NCBI GenBank assembly: GCA_942492965.1
Contig: OW818656.1
Location: 620,001-684,000, forward strand
Origin: Sphingosinicella sp942492965
GTDB taxonomy: Bacteria > Pseudomonadota > Alphaproteobacteria > Sphingomonadales > Sphingomonadaceae
Length of the DNA stretch: 64,000 nt
Direction: 5' to 3'
This document shows, one piece after another, positions 7,490 through 16,661 of this stretch. The notes under the pieces were generated by a model. That model worked only from the letters and a program-made list of their open reading frames with translations, was not told the DNA's origin and searched no databases. Numbering within the stretch: position 1 is the first letter of the stretch; each line of letters begins with the position of its first letter. A program made the position numbers and the translations under genes.

Positions 7490-8515
7490 ATGACCATCTC
7501 GCAGCAATGGACACTTGCCAGCCGCCCACAGGGCGCGCCCACGGCGGACAACTTCAAGTGGGTCGAAATCGAGCTTCCCGCGCCGGGCGAAGGACAGGTG
7601 CTCGCCCGCACGCTGTGGATGTCACTCGATCCCTACATGCGCGGCCGCATGTCGGAGGGAGCATCTTACGCTTCGCCTGTACCGGTGGGCGGCGTAATGG
7701 AAGGCGAGACGGTCGGCGAGATCATCGAGTCTCGCGACAGTCGCTTCCAGCCGGGCGACATCGTCGCCGGGCGTTCGGGCTGGCAATCGCACTGGGTGCT
7801 CCCCGCTGCCGAACTGCGCGCGCTCCCCAAAGGCCCCTTCCCGCTCTCCTATCACCTCGGAATGCTCGGGATGCCCGGACTTACGGCCTACACAGGCCTC
7901 ATGCGGATCGGTCAGCCGAAAGCGGGCGAAACCGTCTGCGTCGCCGCTGCCTCGGGCGCAGTCGGATCGATCGTCGGACAGATCGCGCAGCGTCTCGGTT
8001 GTCGCACAATCGGCATCGCCGGCGGCAAGGCGAAGTGCGACTTCGTCGTGAACGAACTCGGCTTCGACGCCTGCCTCGACCACCACGACGCAAACCTCGG
8101 CGCCGCACTCAAGGCCGCCGCTCCCCGCGGCATCGACATCTATTTCGAGAACGTCGGCGGCAAGGTCTGGGAAGCCGTGCTCCCCCGCCTCAACGACTTC
8201 GCCCGCGTCCCCGTCTGCGGCCTCATCGCAGCCTACAATGCAACGAGCCGCGAGGAACTTTCGGGCAGCATCCTGATGGCCGAACTGATGCGCGCCGTCC
8301 TCGTGAAGCGCCTGCACCTCGAAGGCTTCATCGTCAGCGACTACTGGGCCGAGACCATGCCGAAGTTCGCCTCCGACATGACGCGCTGGCAGGGCGAGAA
8401 GCCCTTCATCTACCGCGAGGACGTGACCGAAGGGCTGGAGAACGCGCCTAAGGCGTTCATCGGGCTCCTCGAGGGCAAGAACTTCGGCAAGGCCGTGGTG
8501 AAGGTCGCCGATTAG
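7490..8515 (+). CDS. NADP-dependent medium-chain oxidoreductase (CurA/leukotriene-B4-dehydrogenase-like)
   Basis: The 341-residue protein has the zinc-independent MDR layout: N-terminal GroES-like domain with LARTLWMSLDPYMRGRM, and Rossmann domain with VCVAAASGAVGSIVGQIA, GIAGGKAKCDFV and the hallmark IDIYFENVGGKVWEAVLPRL. This group reduces the double bond of alpha,beta-unsaturated ketones or aldehydes with NADPH, often in detoxification. Expression is likely controlled at the palindrome over its RBS. It ends convergent with the TRIC gene, with a four-base overlap. Confidence 0.9.
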   Translation: MTISQQWTLASRPQGAPTADNFKWVEIELPAPGEGQVLARTLWMSLDPYMRGRMSEGASYASPVPVGGVMEGETVGEIIESRDSRFQPGDIVAGRSGWQSHWVLPAAELRALPKGPFPLSYHLGMLGMPGLTAYTGLMRIGQPKAGETVCVAAASGAVGSIVGQIAQRLGCRTIGIAGGKAKCDFVVNELGFDACLDHHDANLGAALKAAAPRGIDIYFENVGGKVWEAVLPRLNDFARVPVCGLIAAYNATSREELSGSILMAELMRAVLVKRLHLEGFIVSDYWAETMPKFASDMTRWQGEKPFIYREDVTEGLENAPKAFIGLLEGKNFGKAVVKVAD

Positions 8516-9153
8516 TCACTGCCCGGCGCACGCGGGGCCGTGAGGCCAAAGCGGACGCTCACCATGCGCAGCGCGAAGGTTCCGAGAGCCCCCGCGATAC
8601 CCACAAGCGTCGACGGCAGGCCGAGCGCGTCGCCCGCAACGACGATCGCTGCGCCGAGCATCGCCGCGAGTGCGTAGAGTTCGCCTACTTTGAGCACGCG
8701 CGGCACCTCGGCAAGGAGCACATCGCGGAGCGCGCCGCCGCCGACCGCCGTCAGCACGCCGAGCAGCACGGCGGGCAGCGGATCGATACCGTAGGTGAGC
8801 GCCTTGCGCGCACCGGCGACGGCGAAGAAGCCGAGCGCCATCGCATCGAACAGCATCACCGGCTGGCTCGCCCGCTCGATCACCCGATGCCCGAAGAAAA
8901 CGACGGCACCAGCAGCAAGCGCGGAGGGCAGATAGAGGGGGTTCGCAAGCGCCGCGACCGGCGTTGCGCCGATCAGAACGTCGCGCGCCATGCCGCCCGC
9001 AAGCCCTGTGACAATCGCCAGCACGAACACGCCGAACACATCGAGCTTGTGCCGCACGGCGAGCAATGCGCCGCCCAGCGCGGACACGAAGATGCCCGCA
9101 AGATCGGCCCACAGAACGACGGGGCCGAGCGGTACGGGCGGCAGTTCGGTCAT
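8512..9153 (-). CDS. TRIC-type cation channel family protein (UPF0126/YadS-like)
   Basis: It is 213 residues with seven hydrophobic segments in two glycine-rich halves (VTGLAGGMARDVLIGATPVAAL and LTAVGGGALRDVLLAEVPRVL), the internal duplication typical of prokaryotic TRIC channels (UPF0126). Structural homologues form trimeric K+ channels; physiological role here unknown. Its ATG overlaps the stop of the upstream YdjM-type gene (ATGA), so the two are co-translated. Confidence 0.88.
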   Translation of the reverse strand: MTELPPVPLGPVVLWADLAGIFVSALGGALLAVRHKLDVFGVFVLAIVTGLAGGMARDVLIGATPVAALANPLYLPSALAAGAVVFFGHRVIERASQPVMLFDAMALGFFAVAGARKALTYGIDPLPAVLLGVLTAVGGGALRDVLLAEVPRVLKVGELYALAAMLGAAIVVAGDALGLPSTLVGIAGALGTFALRMVSVRFGLTAPRAPGSD

Positions 9154-10088
9154 TGCGCGTCATCCGGTACGGTCAGTTCGATCCGGAACATGTTCGTGCC
9201 CGGTCGATCTGTGAAGCGCGCGTCGCCGAGCACGACATGTGCCCTGCCCGCCGCGCGCGTCACCTCGGCAAAGGGCATACGCGACCAATAGAGGAAGTCG
9301 GCCGCCTGCTTGCTGGTGCGGGCGGCTTCGGCAATCGCCGGATCGTCCATGTTCGTTTCGAAGGGAGCATCGATAGAAAGGCGGAACGGCAGCAGGTTTG
9401 CCTCTCCATGACCGTAGCTGCCACCGACATCGTAAATCATCTCCCGCCGAAACGGGTTGATGGGCGGCGGGCTCGCCACCACTTGACGCGTCGTGCCGTA
9501 GCCGGCTTCGGCGACGGCGACCGCCGTGCGCCGCTCCGCCACATGGCTGCCGTAGCCCATGAGACCGATGTAGGCCGCAACCGCGATGAGTGCCGCCCGC
9601 GCCGGACCTTCGCGTTTCTGGCGGCGCGAGACGAACACCCCGAACCCGAGCGCAAGCCACACCCACAGGTCGATAATGAACAGCGTGTCACCGTAGAACC
9701 ATCGCTCGGTGATCGGCATCAGAAGGCGGATGCCGTAGACATTGAGAAAATCGAGCGCCGGGTGCGAGAGCACACCGATGGCGGAGAGTGCGAAGAGCCA
9801 CCCGAGATGCACCGGCGGACGACCAGCAGGCCGCGTGCCGCGCCGCGTCTGCCAGCGGTCGAACGCTTGCATGGCAAGGGCAAGGCCCGGAATGAGGATC
9901 AGCCACGCCAGCGGTCCGTGGGTGATGCCGCGCCGAAACGCCAGGTTTTCGCCGAAAAGAAGCCCGATCGCGTCGATGTCCGGCAGGTTGGCCGCAATGA
10001 TGAGCGTGGCGACGCCGAGCCCTGTCTTGCGCTTCAGGCCCGCTTCGCCGAGCGCCCATCCGGCGAGCGAGTGTGTGAGATTGTCCAT
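9150..10088 (-). CDS. YdjM-type membrane-bound metal-dependent hydrolase
   Basis: The 312-residue protein opens with MDNLTHSLAGWALGEAGL and carries the metal-binding pattern ANLPDIDAI and RRGITHGPLAWL, followed by membrane segments and HPALDFLNVYGIRLLMPI. The conserved His/Asp residues in these motifs are the likely ligands. The E. coli relative is an SOS-regulated inner-membrane protein of unknown substrate; I saw no LexA box here. It is the first gene of a two-gene unit with the TRIC-like channel. Confidence 0.85.
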   Translation of the reverse strand: MDNLTHSLAGWALGEAGLKRKTGLGVATLIIAANLPDIDAIGLLFGENLAFRRGITHGPLAWLILIPGLALAMQAFDRWQTRRGTRPAGRPPVHLGWLFALSAIGVLSHPALDFLNVYGIRLLMPITERWFYGDTLFIIDLWVWLALGFGVFVSRRQKREGPARAALIAVAAYIGLMGYGSHVAERRTAVAVAEAGYGTTRQVVASPPPINPFRREMIYDVGGSYGHGEANLLPFRLSIDAPFETNMDDPAIAEAARTSKQAADFLYWSRMPFAEVTRAAGRAHVVLGDARFTDRPGTNMFRIELTVPDDAQ

Positions 10089-10136
10089 GCCGGCAGCACC
10101 TTATTGGGCGGTGCACCCGCGTTCAACGGCGCTCGG

Positions 10137-10913
10137 TCAGTTGCGGAACGATGGGTCGATCCGGTCCAGCTTCCGAAGCAGCGCAGGCCACGCCAGCATC
10201 TTGTTGAGGAGCAGCATCCCCTGCCCGGTCGACTGGTCCTTCACCTTTTCGGGCGTGCCCTGCGGCGGCGTGTTCAGGTTCTCGCGTCCGGCGGCGAGCA
10301 TATGGACCTGCGCTTCGCAGGCGCGTTCCAGGAAATACATGCGCATGAAGGCGTCCGCCACCGTCTCACCCACCGTGAGCGTGCCGTGGTTGCGCAGGAT
10401 CATGGTGTTCTTCATGCCGATGTCGGCAACCAGCCGTTCGCGTTCGTCGAGGTCGGTCGCGACGCCTTCATAGTCGTGGTAGGCGACGTCGTGCTGCGCA
10501 ACCATCGCGGTCTGCGTGTGGGGCAGCAGGCCGAATTCCATCGCCGAAACCGCCTGCCCATAAGGCGTGTGAAGATGGACCACGGCCTTCGCATCCTCGC
10601 GCGCCATGTGGATCGCGGAGTGGATCGTGAAACCCGCCGGGTTCGTGACGTAGGGCGTTTCGCCGACGGCGTTGCCGTGTACGTCGATCTTCACCAGGCT
10701 CGACGCGGTGATCTCCTCGAACATCAGATTGTACGGGTTAATGAGGAAGTGATGCTCCGGCCCCGGCACGCGCGCCGAGAGGTGGGTGAAGATGAGGTCG
10801 TCCCACCCGTAGAGCGCGACGAGGCGGTATGCAGCCGCAAGATCGACGCGGGCGCTCCATTCCTCGTCTGAAACCTTGCTCTGCACCGACGGCATCTGGA
10901 TCGCGGTGGCCAT
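10137..10913 (-). CDS. class II aldolase/adducin-domain protein
   Basis: This 258-residue protein has the class II aldolase fold: the metal site AVVHLHTPYGQAVSA (HxH), a later NHGTLTVGETVADAF and YDDLIFTHLSARVPG near the start. Family members cleave or isomerise phosphorylated sugars, but unphosphorylated-substrate and structural relatives are common, so the substrate is open. The ATG at 10913 is preceded by GGGGAGAATGAA. It stands alone, divergent from phoD. Confidence 0.88.
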   Translation of the reverse strand: MATAIQMPSVQSKVSDEEWSARVDLAAAYRLVALYGWDDLIFTHLSARVPGPEHHFLINPYNLMFEEITASSLVKIDVHGNAVGETPYVTNPAGFTIHSAIHMAREDAKAVVHLHTPYGQAVSAMEFGLLPHTQTAMVAQHDVAYHDYEGVATDLDERERLVADIGMKNTMILRNHGTLTVGETVADAFMRMYFLERACEAQVHMLAAGRENLNTPPQGTPEKVKDQSTGQGMLLLNKMLAWPALLRKLDRIDPSFRN

Positions 10914-11064
10914 TTCATTCTCCCCGGCACTGTTCAGCCTTTCACCGAGTGTGCACCAGCCGCGCCGCGATGCAAAGCTGGCAGGTTTCGGGGTTTGGGC
11001 CGCGTGATCGCAGTGTCACATTTCGGGCCTAACAGGCTGCCGAACGCTACCTGGAAAGGCCACC

Positions 11065-12681
11065 ATGAGCATCAACCTCCGCCGCCGCGACCTTTTCGGT
11101 GCTGGTCTTGCCGTTGCCATTCCCGGTCGCGCATGGGCGACCGCGCTCAGCCGCGGCTTCACGCACAACGTGGCGAGCGGCGAGCCGTCGCAGACGGGCG
11201 TGCTGCTTTGGACGCGCTACGTGCCTGCCGGAGGCGCGGCGGCGCTGACCGCCGAGATCGCCGAGGATTCGGGCTTCACGCGGATCGCGGCGCGCACCGA
11301 GGCGGTTGCCGAAGCCTCCGCCGATTACTGCGCCCGGGCACGCGCCGACGGGCTGGAGCCAGGTCGCTGGTACTACTACCGCTTCCGCACGGCGTCGGGC
11401 GAAACCTCGCCCACGGGACGGACCCGGACGCTGCCGGCGGGGCGCACAGGGCGCTTCAATATCGCGGTCTTTTCCTGCTCCAACCTGCCGTTCGGCCTGT
11501 TCAACGCCTATGCCCACGCGGCGGAGCGGCAGGACATCGACCTCCTCGTCCACCTCGGCGACTATATTTACGAATATGGCCGTGGCACGTACCCGAGCGC
11601 CGCCGACACGATGCCGGGGCGCATTCTCGCACCGGCGAACGAGATCGTGACGCCCGCCGACTATCATCTGCGCTACGCCACCTATCGCCGGGATCAGGAT
11701 CTGCAGGCGCTCCACCAGCGCTTCCCGATGATTTCGATCTGGGACGACCACGAGTTCACGAACGACACGTGGAAGGACGGCGCGCAGAACCACCAGCCAG
11801 AATCGGAAGGCCCGTGGGAGACGCGCAAGGCGGCAGCGAAGGCGGCGTACCGGCACTGGCTGCCGATGTCGGACGAGCCCTACAAGGCCTATGAGATCGG
11901 CGACCTCGCGACGCTGATCCGGCTCGATACGCGCGCCGAGGGCCGCGACCGGCAACTGGAACTCGCCGACGCCTTCAAGCTCGCCGACGATCCGGCGAAG
12001 GCGCTCGGCGCGTTTCGCGACACGGTGTGGGCCGACTCTGCGCGGCAGATGCTCGGTGCGCCGCAGGAAGCGTTTTTGGCCGATGCGCTCGCGGCTTCCG
12101 TGAAAAGCGGCACGCGTTGGCAGGTTGTCGCGCAGCAGATCCTTGCGGGCGAGACGAAGACGCCCATGGATGCCGACGCCTCGTGGCTCGGTGGCACGCC
12201 GCCCGACTATGTGAAGCAGCGCTTTCAGGCGGGTGTTCTCGCCGGGAAAGTGGGCCTTCCGTTCAATTTCGATTCCTGGGGCGGCTATCCGGCGGCGCGG
12301 GCGCGCTACCTGGCGAGCGCGCAGGCTGCGGGTGCGAACCTCGTGAACCTCGCTGGCGACAGTCACAACGCCTGGGCCTACGACCTTGCGAGCGGCGGCA
12401 AGCCGGCGGGCGTCGAGTTCGGCGTGCAGGGCGTCACTTCGCCGGGCATGGAAAGCTACATGCGCGGCGCCGATCCGAAGCAGGTGGCGGCGGCGCTGAT
12501 CGCCGCGAACCCCGAACTCAAATGGTGCGAGACGCAGCACCGGGGCTACATGACGCTGTCGCTGACGCCCGACGCGGCGCAGTGCGACTGGCATTTCCTT
12601 GAAACGATCCGGGCACGATCGACGGCGATCGTGGCCACGCACAGCGCGTTGGTGCGGCCGGGCACGAACCGGATCGCATGA
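11065..12681 (+). CDS. phoD: PhoD-family alkaline phosphatase/phosphodiesterase, Tat-exported
   Basis: The 538-residue protein begins with a twin-arginine signal (NLRRRDLFGAGLAVAIPGRAWA), so it is exported folded. The PhoD metallophosphatase domain follows: VFSCSNLPFG, LLVHLGDYIYEYG (metal-binding Asp), MISIWDDHEFTNDTW (DDHE), and AGDSHNAWAYDL near the C-terminus. PhoD enzymes hydrolyse phosphomono- and diesters in the periplasm using Fe3+/Ca2+. I found no clear Pho box in the 150 bases upstream. AAAGG nine bases before the ATG fits as RBS. Confidence 0.92.
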   Translation: MSINLRRRDLFGAGLAVAIPGRAWATALSRGFTHNVASGEPSQTGVLLWTRYVPAGGAAALTAEIAEDSGFTRIAARTEAVAEASADYCARARADGLEPGRWYYYRFRTASGETSPTGRTRTLPAGRTGRFNIAVFSCSNLPFGLFNAYAHAAERQDIDLLVHLGDYIYEYGRGTYPSAADTMPGRILAPANEIVTPADYHLRYATYRRDQDLQALHQRFPMISIWDDHEFTNDTWKDGAQNHQPESEGPWETRKAAAKAAYRHWLPMSDEPYKAYEIGDLATLIRLDTRAEGRDRQLELADAFKLADDPAKALGAFRDTVWADSARQMLGAPQEAFLADALAASVKSGTRWQVVAQQILAGETKTPMDADASWLGGTPPDYVKQRFQAGVLAGKVGLPFNFDSWGGYPAARARYLASAQAAGANLVNLAGDSHNAWAYDLASGGKPAGVEFGVQGVTSPGMESYMRGADPKQVAAALIAANPELKWCETQHRGYMTLSLTPDAAQCDWHFLETIRARSTAIVATHSALVRPGTNRIA

Positions 12682-13005
12682 TCGGGCTTGAAAAATAGGA
12701 CGGGAGCGGCTGGAGTGAATGCTCCGGTGTGCCGCTGAGGCCCGGTTTTCCGGCGAAGTTGATGAAGTTGAGACATGCTCCGCGCGGGCGTGCGCGGGTT
12801 TCTGCGCGCCGATATTCGGCGCGTTCGATGTTGAGGATATCCATACGCGCAGAATGCCGCGCGCTTCAAAGAGCAGCGGCCCTGCCTTGCATGAGCAATC
12901 CTATTAGGGAAGCCCTCGGGTGCGTCCCTCGACTTCGCTCGGGATGAAAAGCTCTTTTACTCTACGATCATCATCCCGAGCGAAGTCGAGGGACGCACAG
13001 CGCGC
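12682..13005. other. gene-free stretch between convergent phoD and aroB
   Basis: No convincing gene is present. The interval holds a perfect 8-bp-stem hairpin at 12805-12823 (CGCGCCGA-TAT-TCGGCGCG) and a 27-bp inverted repeat at 12921-12997. A reverse-strand frame over 12546-12869 is open but its composition is not gene-like. The 12700-12880 part resembles, from memory only, an intergenic sequence repeated in sphingomonad genomes. Confidence 0.6.
12921..12997. repeat. 27-bp perfect inverted repeat with 23-base loop
   Basis: The left arm 12921-12947 (core CCTCGACTTCGCTCGGGAT) is exactly complementary to 12971-12997. The arm core is a sequence I recall as scattered through sphingomonad genomes, usually at gene ends. 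Here it sits between two convergent genes and could act as a bidirectional terminator, though there is no T-run. Confidence 0.85.
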
Positions 13006-14094
13006 TTAGAGCCTCGGCGCGAGGAAGGCCGCTACGTCTGCCAGCGCTACGGTCTTGTCGAGATAGGCGTCGCCGATTGCGCGGGCGAGGACGAAGGGGG
13101 TGGTGCCGCCTGCGGCTTTCTTATCCTGCTGCATGTGGTGGACGAGAGCTTCGACGTTGAAGCCGAAGCCCGCCGGGCTGACGGGCAATCCTGACGCGGC
13201 GAGGTGCGCCTGCGCGCGGGCGGCGTCTTCGGCGCTGCAGAGGCCGCGCGCTGCCGAGAAGGCGAAGGCCATGACCATGCCCATCGCGACCGCTTCGCCG
13301 TGGAGCAGACGGTCGGAAAAGCCGGTTTCGGCTTCGAAGGCGTGGCCGAAGGTGTGGCCGAGATTGAGGAGCGCGCGGCGGCCGCTCGTCTCGCGCTCGT
13401 CCTCCGCGACGATCGCCGCCTTCATGCGGCAACTGTGCGCGATGGCATGGACCTGCGCGGCGCGGTCTCCGGCGAGGAGCGCGGCACCGTTGCCCTCGCA
13501 CCACGCGAAGAAATCCGCGTCGCCGAGGAGGCCGTATTTGACGACCTCTGCATAGCCCGCGCGCATTTCGCGGGGGCCGAGCGTGTCGAGCAGCTCTGGA
13601 TCGATGAGCACGCGCGAAGGCTGGTGGAAGGCGCCGACGAGGTTCTTGCCCGCCGCCGCGTTGATCGCCGTCTTGCCGCCGACCGACGAATCGACCTGCG
13701 CGAGCAATGTCGTGGGGATCTGCACGAATTCGCAGCCGCGCCGCGCGACTGCGGCGGCAAAGCCGGTAAGGTCGCCGATGACGCCGCCGCCGAACGCGAT
13801 AACCGCGTCACCCCGTTCCACGCCTGCGGCAAGGATGCGCTCGACAAGCGTTTCGAACGACTGCCAATTCTTGGTCGCCTCGCCTGCCGGGAAGATCACG
13901 GGATCGATCGGGCGATCCAGAGCGGAGGCCAGCCGATCAAGATGCGCGGCGGCCACGGTTTCATCGGTGACGACGAGTTGCGGCCGGCCGCTTTTGGGAA
14001 GCGCGATCTCGCGCCCTGCATCGGCGAGGATGCCCGGCGCGATGACGATATCATAGGCGCGCGCGCCAAGCTCGACCCGAACGACGTCCTTCAC
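13006..14094 (-). CDS. aroB: 3-dehydroquinate synthase
   Basis: It converts DAHP to 3-dehydroquinate in the shikimate pathway, with NAD+ and a divalent metal. The 362-residue sequence has the family marks: DETVAAAHL, FPAGEATKNWQ, AFGGGVIGDLTGFAAA, QIPTTLLAQVDSSVGGKTAIN, EVVKYGLLGDADFF, and the metal ligands in NLGHTFGHAFE and LLHGEAVAMGM. It follows aroK in the same direction with an ATGA overlap, the usual aroK-aroB operon. Confidence 0.97.
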   Translation of the reverse strand: MKDVVRVELGARAYDIVIAPGILADAGREIALPKSGRPQLVVTDETVAAAHLDRLASALDRPIDPVIFPAGEATKNWQSFETLVERILAAGVERGDAVIAFGGGVIGDLTGFAAAVARRGCEFVQIPTTLLAQVDSSVGGKTAINAAAGKNLVGAFHQPSRVLIDPELLDTLGPREMRAGYAEVVKYGLLGDADFFAWCEGNGAALLAGDRAAQVHAIAHSCRMKAAIVAEDERETSGRRALLNLGHTFGHAFEAETGFSDRLLHGEAVAMGMVMAFAFSAARGLCSAEDAARAQAHLAASGLPVSPAGFGFNVEALVHHMQQDKKAAGGTTPFVLARAIGDAYLDKTVALADVAAFLAPRL

Positions 14095-14669
14095 GCGGTT
14101 TCCCCCAGACGGCGGAGTTCCGCCACGATGGCCTCGACAGCGATATGATGCGGCGCCGGCTGGCTCGGTATGCGAATCTGCGCCTCGGCATAAAGCGGAT
14201 TGCGCACCGCCGCGAGATCGCGAAGCACCTGCCCGGCATCCTTGTCCTTCAGCAGCGGGCGGTGATCGCGCTTGGAAACACGCTCGACGAGCGTATCGAT
14301 GTCGGCGTCAAGCCAGACGGCGATGGCGTTTTCGAGAACACGCGTACGCGTTTCAGGATCGACGAACGCGCCGCCGCCGGTAGCGACCACCTTGGGCATA
14401 CCGGAAATGAGACGCGCGATCACGCGGCGCTCACCTTCGCGAAAATGCGCCTCGCCGTAGCGCGCGAAAATCTCTGAAACCGTAAGGCCGGCGGCCTCCT
14501 CGATCGCTTCGTCGGCATCCACGAATTCAAGGCCGAGGCGCTTCGCAAGGCGGCGCCCGATCGTGGTTTTCCCCGCGCCCATCAGCCCCACCAGCACGAC
14601 GGAACGGCTGAGACCGCGCCTGCGGCGAACAGGCTGCGGGGAGGCGTTTTTTGGTTCGCAAGCGTTCAT
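14091..14669 (-). CDS. aroK: shikimate kinase
   Basis: It phosphorylates shikimate at the 3-OH with ATP. The P-loop LVGLMGAGKTTIGRRLA, the substrate motif FVDADEAIEEAAG, GEAHFREGE and VVATGGGAFVD are present. I start it at the ATG at 14669 (192 residues, MNACEPKNAS…); the frame is open to 14726, but that would give a long unneeded leader. Translationally coupled to aroB. Confidence 0.94.
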   Translation of the reverse strand: MNACEPKNASPQPVRRRRGLSRSVVLVGLMGAGKTTIGRRLAKRLGLEFVDADEAIEEAAGLTVSEIFARYGEAHFREGERRVIARLISGMPKVVATGGGAFVDPETRTRVLENAIAVWLDADIDTLVERVSKRDHRPLLKDKDAGQVLRDLAAVRNPLYAEAQIRIPSQPAPHHIAVEAIVAELRRLGETA

Positions 14670-14770
14670 CGCACTCGCTATACACAGGCGCCTTGCCGAA
14701 GGCCAAGCGCGCTCCGCCGTGCTCACGCCTGGAGCGAACCGAAACCAACGCGATTGCTCCGGAGATACGA

Positions 14771-14911
14771 TTGTCCCGCCTGTTACTCTGGCTGTTTGTC
14801 ATCATCCTCGCCGTCGTCGTCATCGGCGGCGTGATCCTGATGTTCGTCGATATTCCGCACACGACTGCGCGCGTGGAGCAACCGGTTTCGAATGAAACGC
14901 TGGGTCTCTAG
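14771..14911 (+). CDS. 46-residue single-span membrane protein, TTG start
   Basis: The frame from TTG at 14771 reads (M)SRLLLWLFVIILAVVVIGGV…, one membrane helix followed by a short polar tail (DIPHTTARVEQPVSNETLGL). CGGAG ends seven bases before the TTG, and the preceding in-frame residues (Arg/Thr-rich) look non-coding. It overlaps the start of the next gene by 20 bases in another frame. Function unknown; probably part of the following operon. Confidence 0.65.
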   Translation: MSRLLLWLFVIILAVVVIGGVILMFVDIPHTTARVEQPVSNETLGL

Positions 14912-16661
14912 CACCGCCCTTGCCGCGCTCTTGATAGCAACGGCGGCATCCGGGCAGGATGCCCCGAAGTCGCTGCTGCCTGACGTTTTCGGCGCGGCGC
15001 CGGCCGAAGCGCCGCCGCCAGCGCCCCGACCGGTCGCACCTGCCACGCCCGGCGCGGACGAGACCCCGGCCGCATCGGCCGAGGGCGAGCCTGTGCCGGG
15101 GCTTCCCGGTGCGCCGGCAACGCCGGTTGCCGCCGATCCCTTCGCCGGGCCGACGCGCGCGGGCAGCTTCGATATCGCGGGGCCGCTCACCGCGCGGCTC
15201 GGCGGATATGGCCAAGGCGCGTTTCAGAATAGCGACGGCCGGTTCCTGAACGGACTTCTGCAGCGCACCAAGCCACCGATCGCATCGCGCTGGGGGCACA
15301 TCCTGCTGCGCCGCGCGCTGCTTTCGCACGTGCCGACGCCCCGCGGCGTGCGCCCCGCCGACTGGCTCGCCGAGCGCGCGCTGCTGCTGCTGCGCATGGG
15401 CGAGGTGGACGGCGCCAAGCTGCTCGTCGATGCGCTGCCGCTCGATCGCTACACGCCGCGCCTTTATGCCGTGGCGAGCCAGGTGCATCTCGCCGCTGGA
15501 GACATTCCGGCGCTCTGTCCGCTCGCGCCGAACGCGAAAGCGTTTTCGAAACTGCCGTTCTGGGAAGCCGCGAACGCGATCTGCGCCGGGCTTGAAGGCG
15601 ACGACATTACATCCGCCGCGCAGTTCGACCGGCTGCGCGCGCGCCGCGCCATGCCGATGATCGACATCGTGCTCGCCGAGCGCGCCGCGACCGTGGTGAC
15701 GGGCGAAGGCCGTGGTGCAAATGTGGATTGGGACGAGGTGAAGTCGCTGAGTGCGTACCGCTTCGGACTGGCGACGGCGGCGGGAATCGAGATTCCCGAG
15801 ACGCTGCTCGCGCATCCATCGGTGGCGCTTTCCGGATGGATGATGCGCGCGCCGGGGCTTTCGATCGCCGCGCGCTCCAAGGCTGCGCCGATCGCCGCCG
15901 CCTACGGCATCGTTTCGGCGCGCGAACTCGCGGCGCTTGCTGCGGCGCGCATCGCCGCGATCGAGCCGGGCGCGGAGGGCGAAGACACGATCACCGACAT
16001 CCGCGCCGCCTATGCGGGCCGCAATGCCGAGGAGCGTATCGCCGCGATGCAGCGCATCTGGCGGGCGGCCGAGACGCCGCAGGAACGCTATGGCGCACTT
16101 GTGCGCACTGCCGCCGCCGCCGCGCGCATCCCGCCCGCCGCCGCGCAGGCGGACGATGCGCCGGGGCTGATCGAATCGATGCTTTCGGCCGGCTATGTGC
16201 GCGAGGCGCTGAAGTGGTGGCCGGTGCTGGCGGACGGACCGGAGGACGCGCGGCGCGCGGCGTGGCCGTATCTGGCGCTTGCCGACCGGACCGGGCGGAT
16301 CGCAAACGGCGACGTCGACGAGGCGCGTGCGTGGCACGGTTCGCTTTCGGGCAAACGCGGGGACCGCAAGGCCGCGATGTTCGCCGCCGCGATGCAGGCG
16401 CTCGAACCCAAGGGCGACTGGAGCAGCCTTGCCGAAGACCTCGGCGTCGAGGCGATCGACAATCGCTACACGCGGCGGATCGCGGCGGCGGCGCTCGAAA
16501 AACGGCGCGGCGAGGTGGCGATCCTTGCCGGGGTCGGGCTGCAATCGAACTGGGCGGGGGTTTCGCCCGCGCAGCTTTCGGTCGTTGTCGGGGCGCTCAA
16601 TCGCGCGGGGTTCACGCGCGAGGCGCGGATGATGGCGATCGAGGCGGTAACGCGGCATTGA
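14892..16661 (+). CDS. exported protein of unknown function upstream of xerD
   Basis: The 589 residues begin with a signal peptide (MKRWVSSTALAALLIATAASG-QDA), then a Pro/Ala/Glu-rich linker to about residue 80. The rest is an Ala-rich helical domain with short repeat-like helices (GALVRTAAAAARIPPAAAQ, REALKWWPVLADGPEDAR), which resembles a TPR/Sel1-type solenoid without a clear repeat consensus. A periplasmic scaffold is plausible; no catalytic motif seen. Its TGA overlaps the xerD TTG (TTGA). Neighbours are housekeeping, so I cannot infer its job. Confidence 0.8.
   Translation: MKRWVSSTALAALLIATAASGQDAPKSLLPDVFGAAPAEAPPPAPRPVAPATPGADETPAASAEGEPVPGLPGAPATPVAADPFAGPTRAGSFDIAGPLTARLGGYGQGAFQNSDGRFLNGLLQRTKPPIASRWGHILLRRALLSHVPTPRGVRPADWLAERALLLLRMGEVDGAKLLVDALPLDRYTPRLYAVASQVHLAAGDIPALCPLAPNAKAFSKLPFWEAANAICAGLEGDDITSAAQFDRLRARRAMPMIDIVLAERAATVVTGEGRGANVDWDEVKSLSAYRFGLATAAGIEIPETLLAHPSVALSGWMMRAPGLSIAARSKAAPIAAAYGIVSARELAALAAARIAAIEPGAEGEDTITDIRAAYAGRNAEERIAAMQRIWRAAETPQERYGALVRTAAAAARIPPAAAQADDAPGLIESMLSAGYVREALKWWPVLADGPEDARRAAWPYLALADRTGRIANGDVDEARAWHGSLSGKRGDRKAAMFAAAMQALEPKGDWSSLAEDLGVEAIDNRYTRRIAAAALEKRRGEVAILAGVGLQSNWAGVSPAQLSVVVGALNRAGFTREARMMAIEAVTRH

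Noticed and set aside
10914..11064. Pho box upstream of phoD
   Set aside because: No pair of CTGTCAT-like direct repeats with the proper spacing could be found.
12546..12869. Reverse-strand ORF in the phoD-aroB gap
   Set aside because: No RBS or domain, poor codon use, and it runs antisense into the end of phoD; the interval looks like intergenic repeat DNA.
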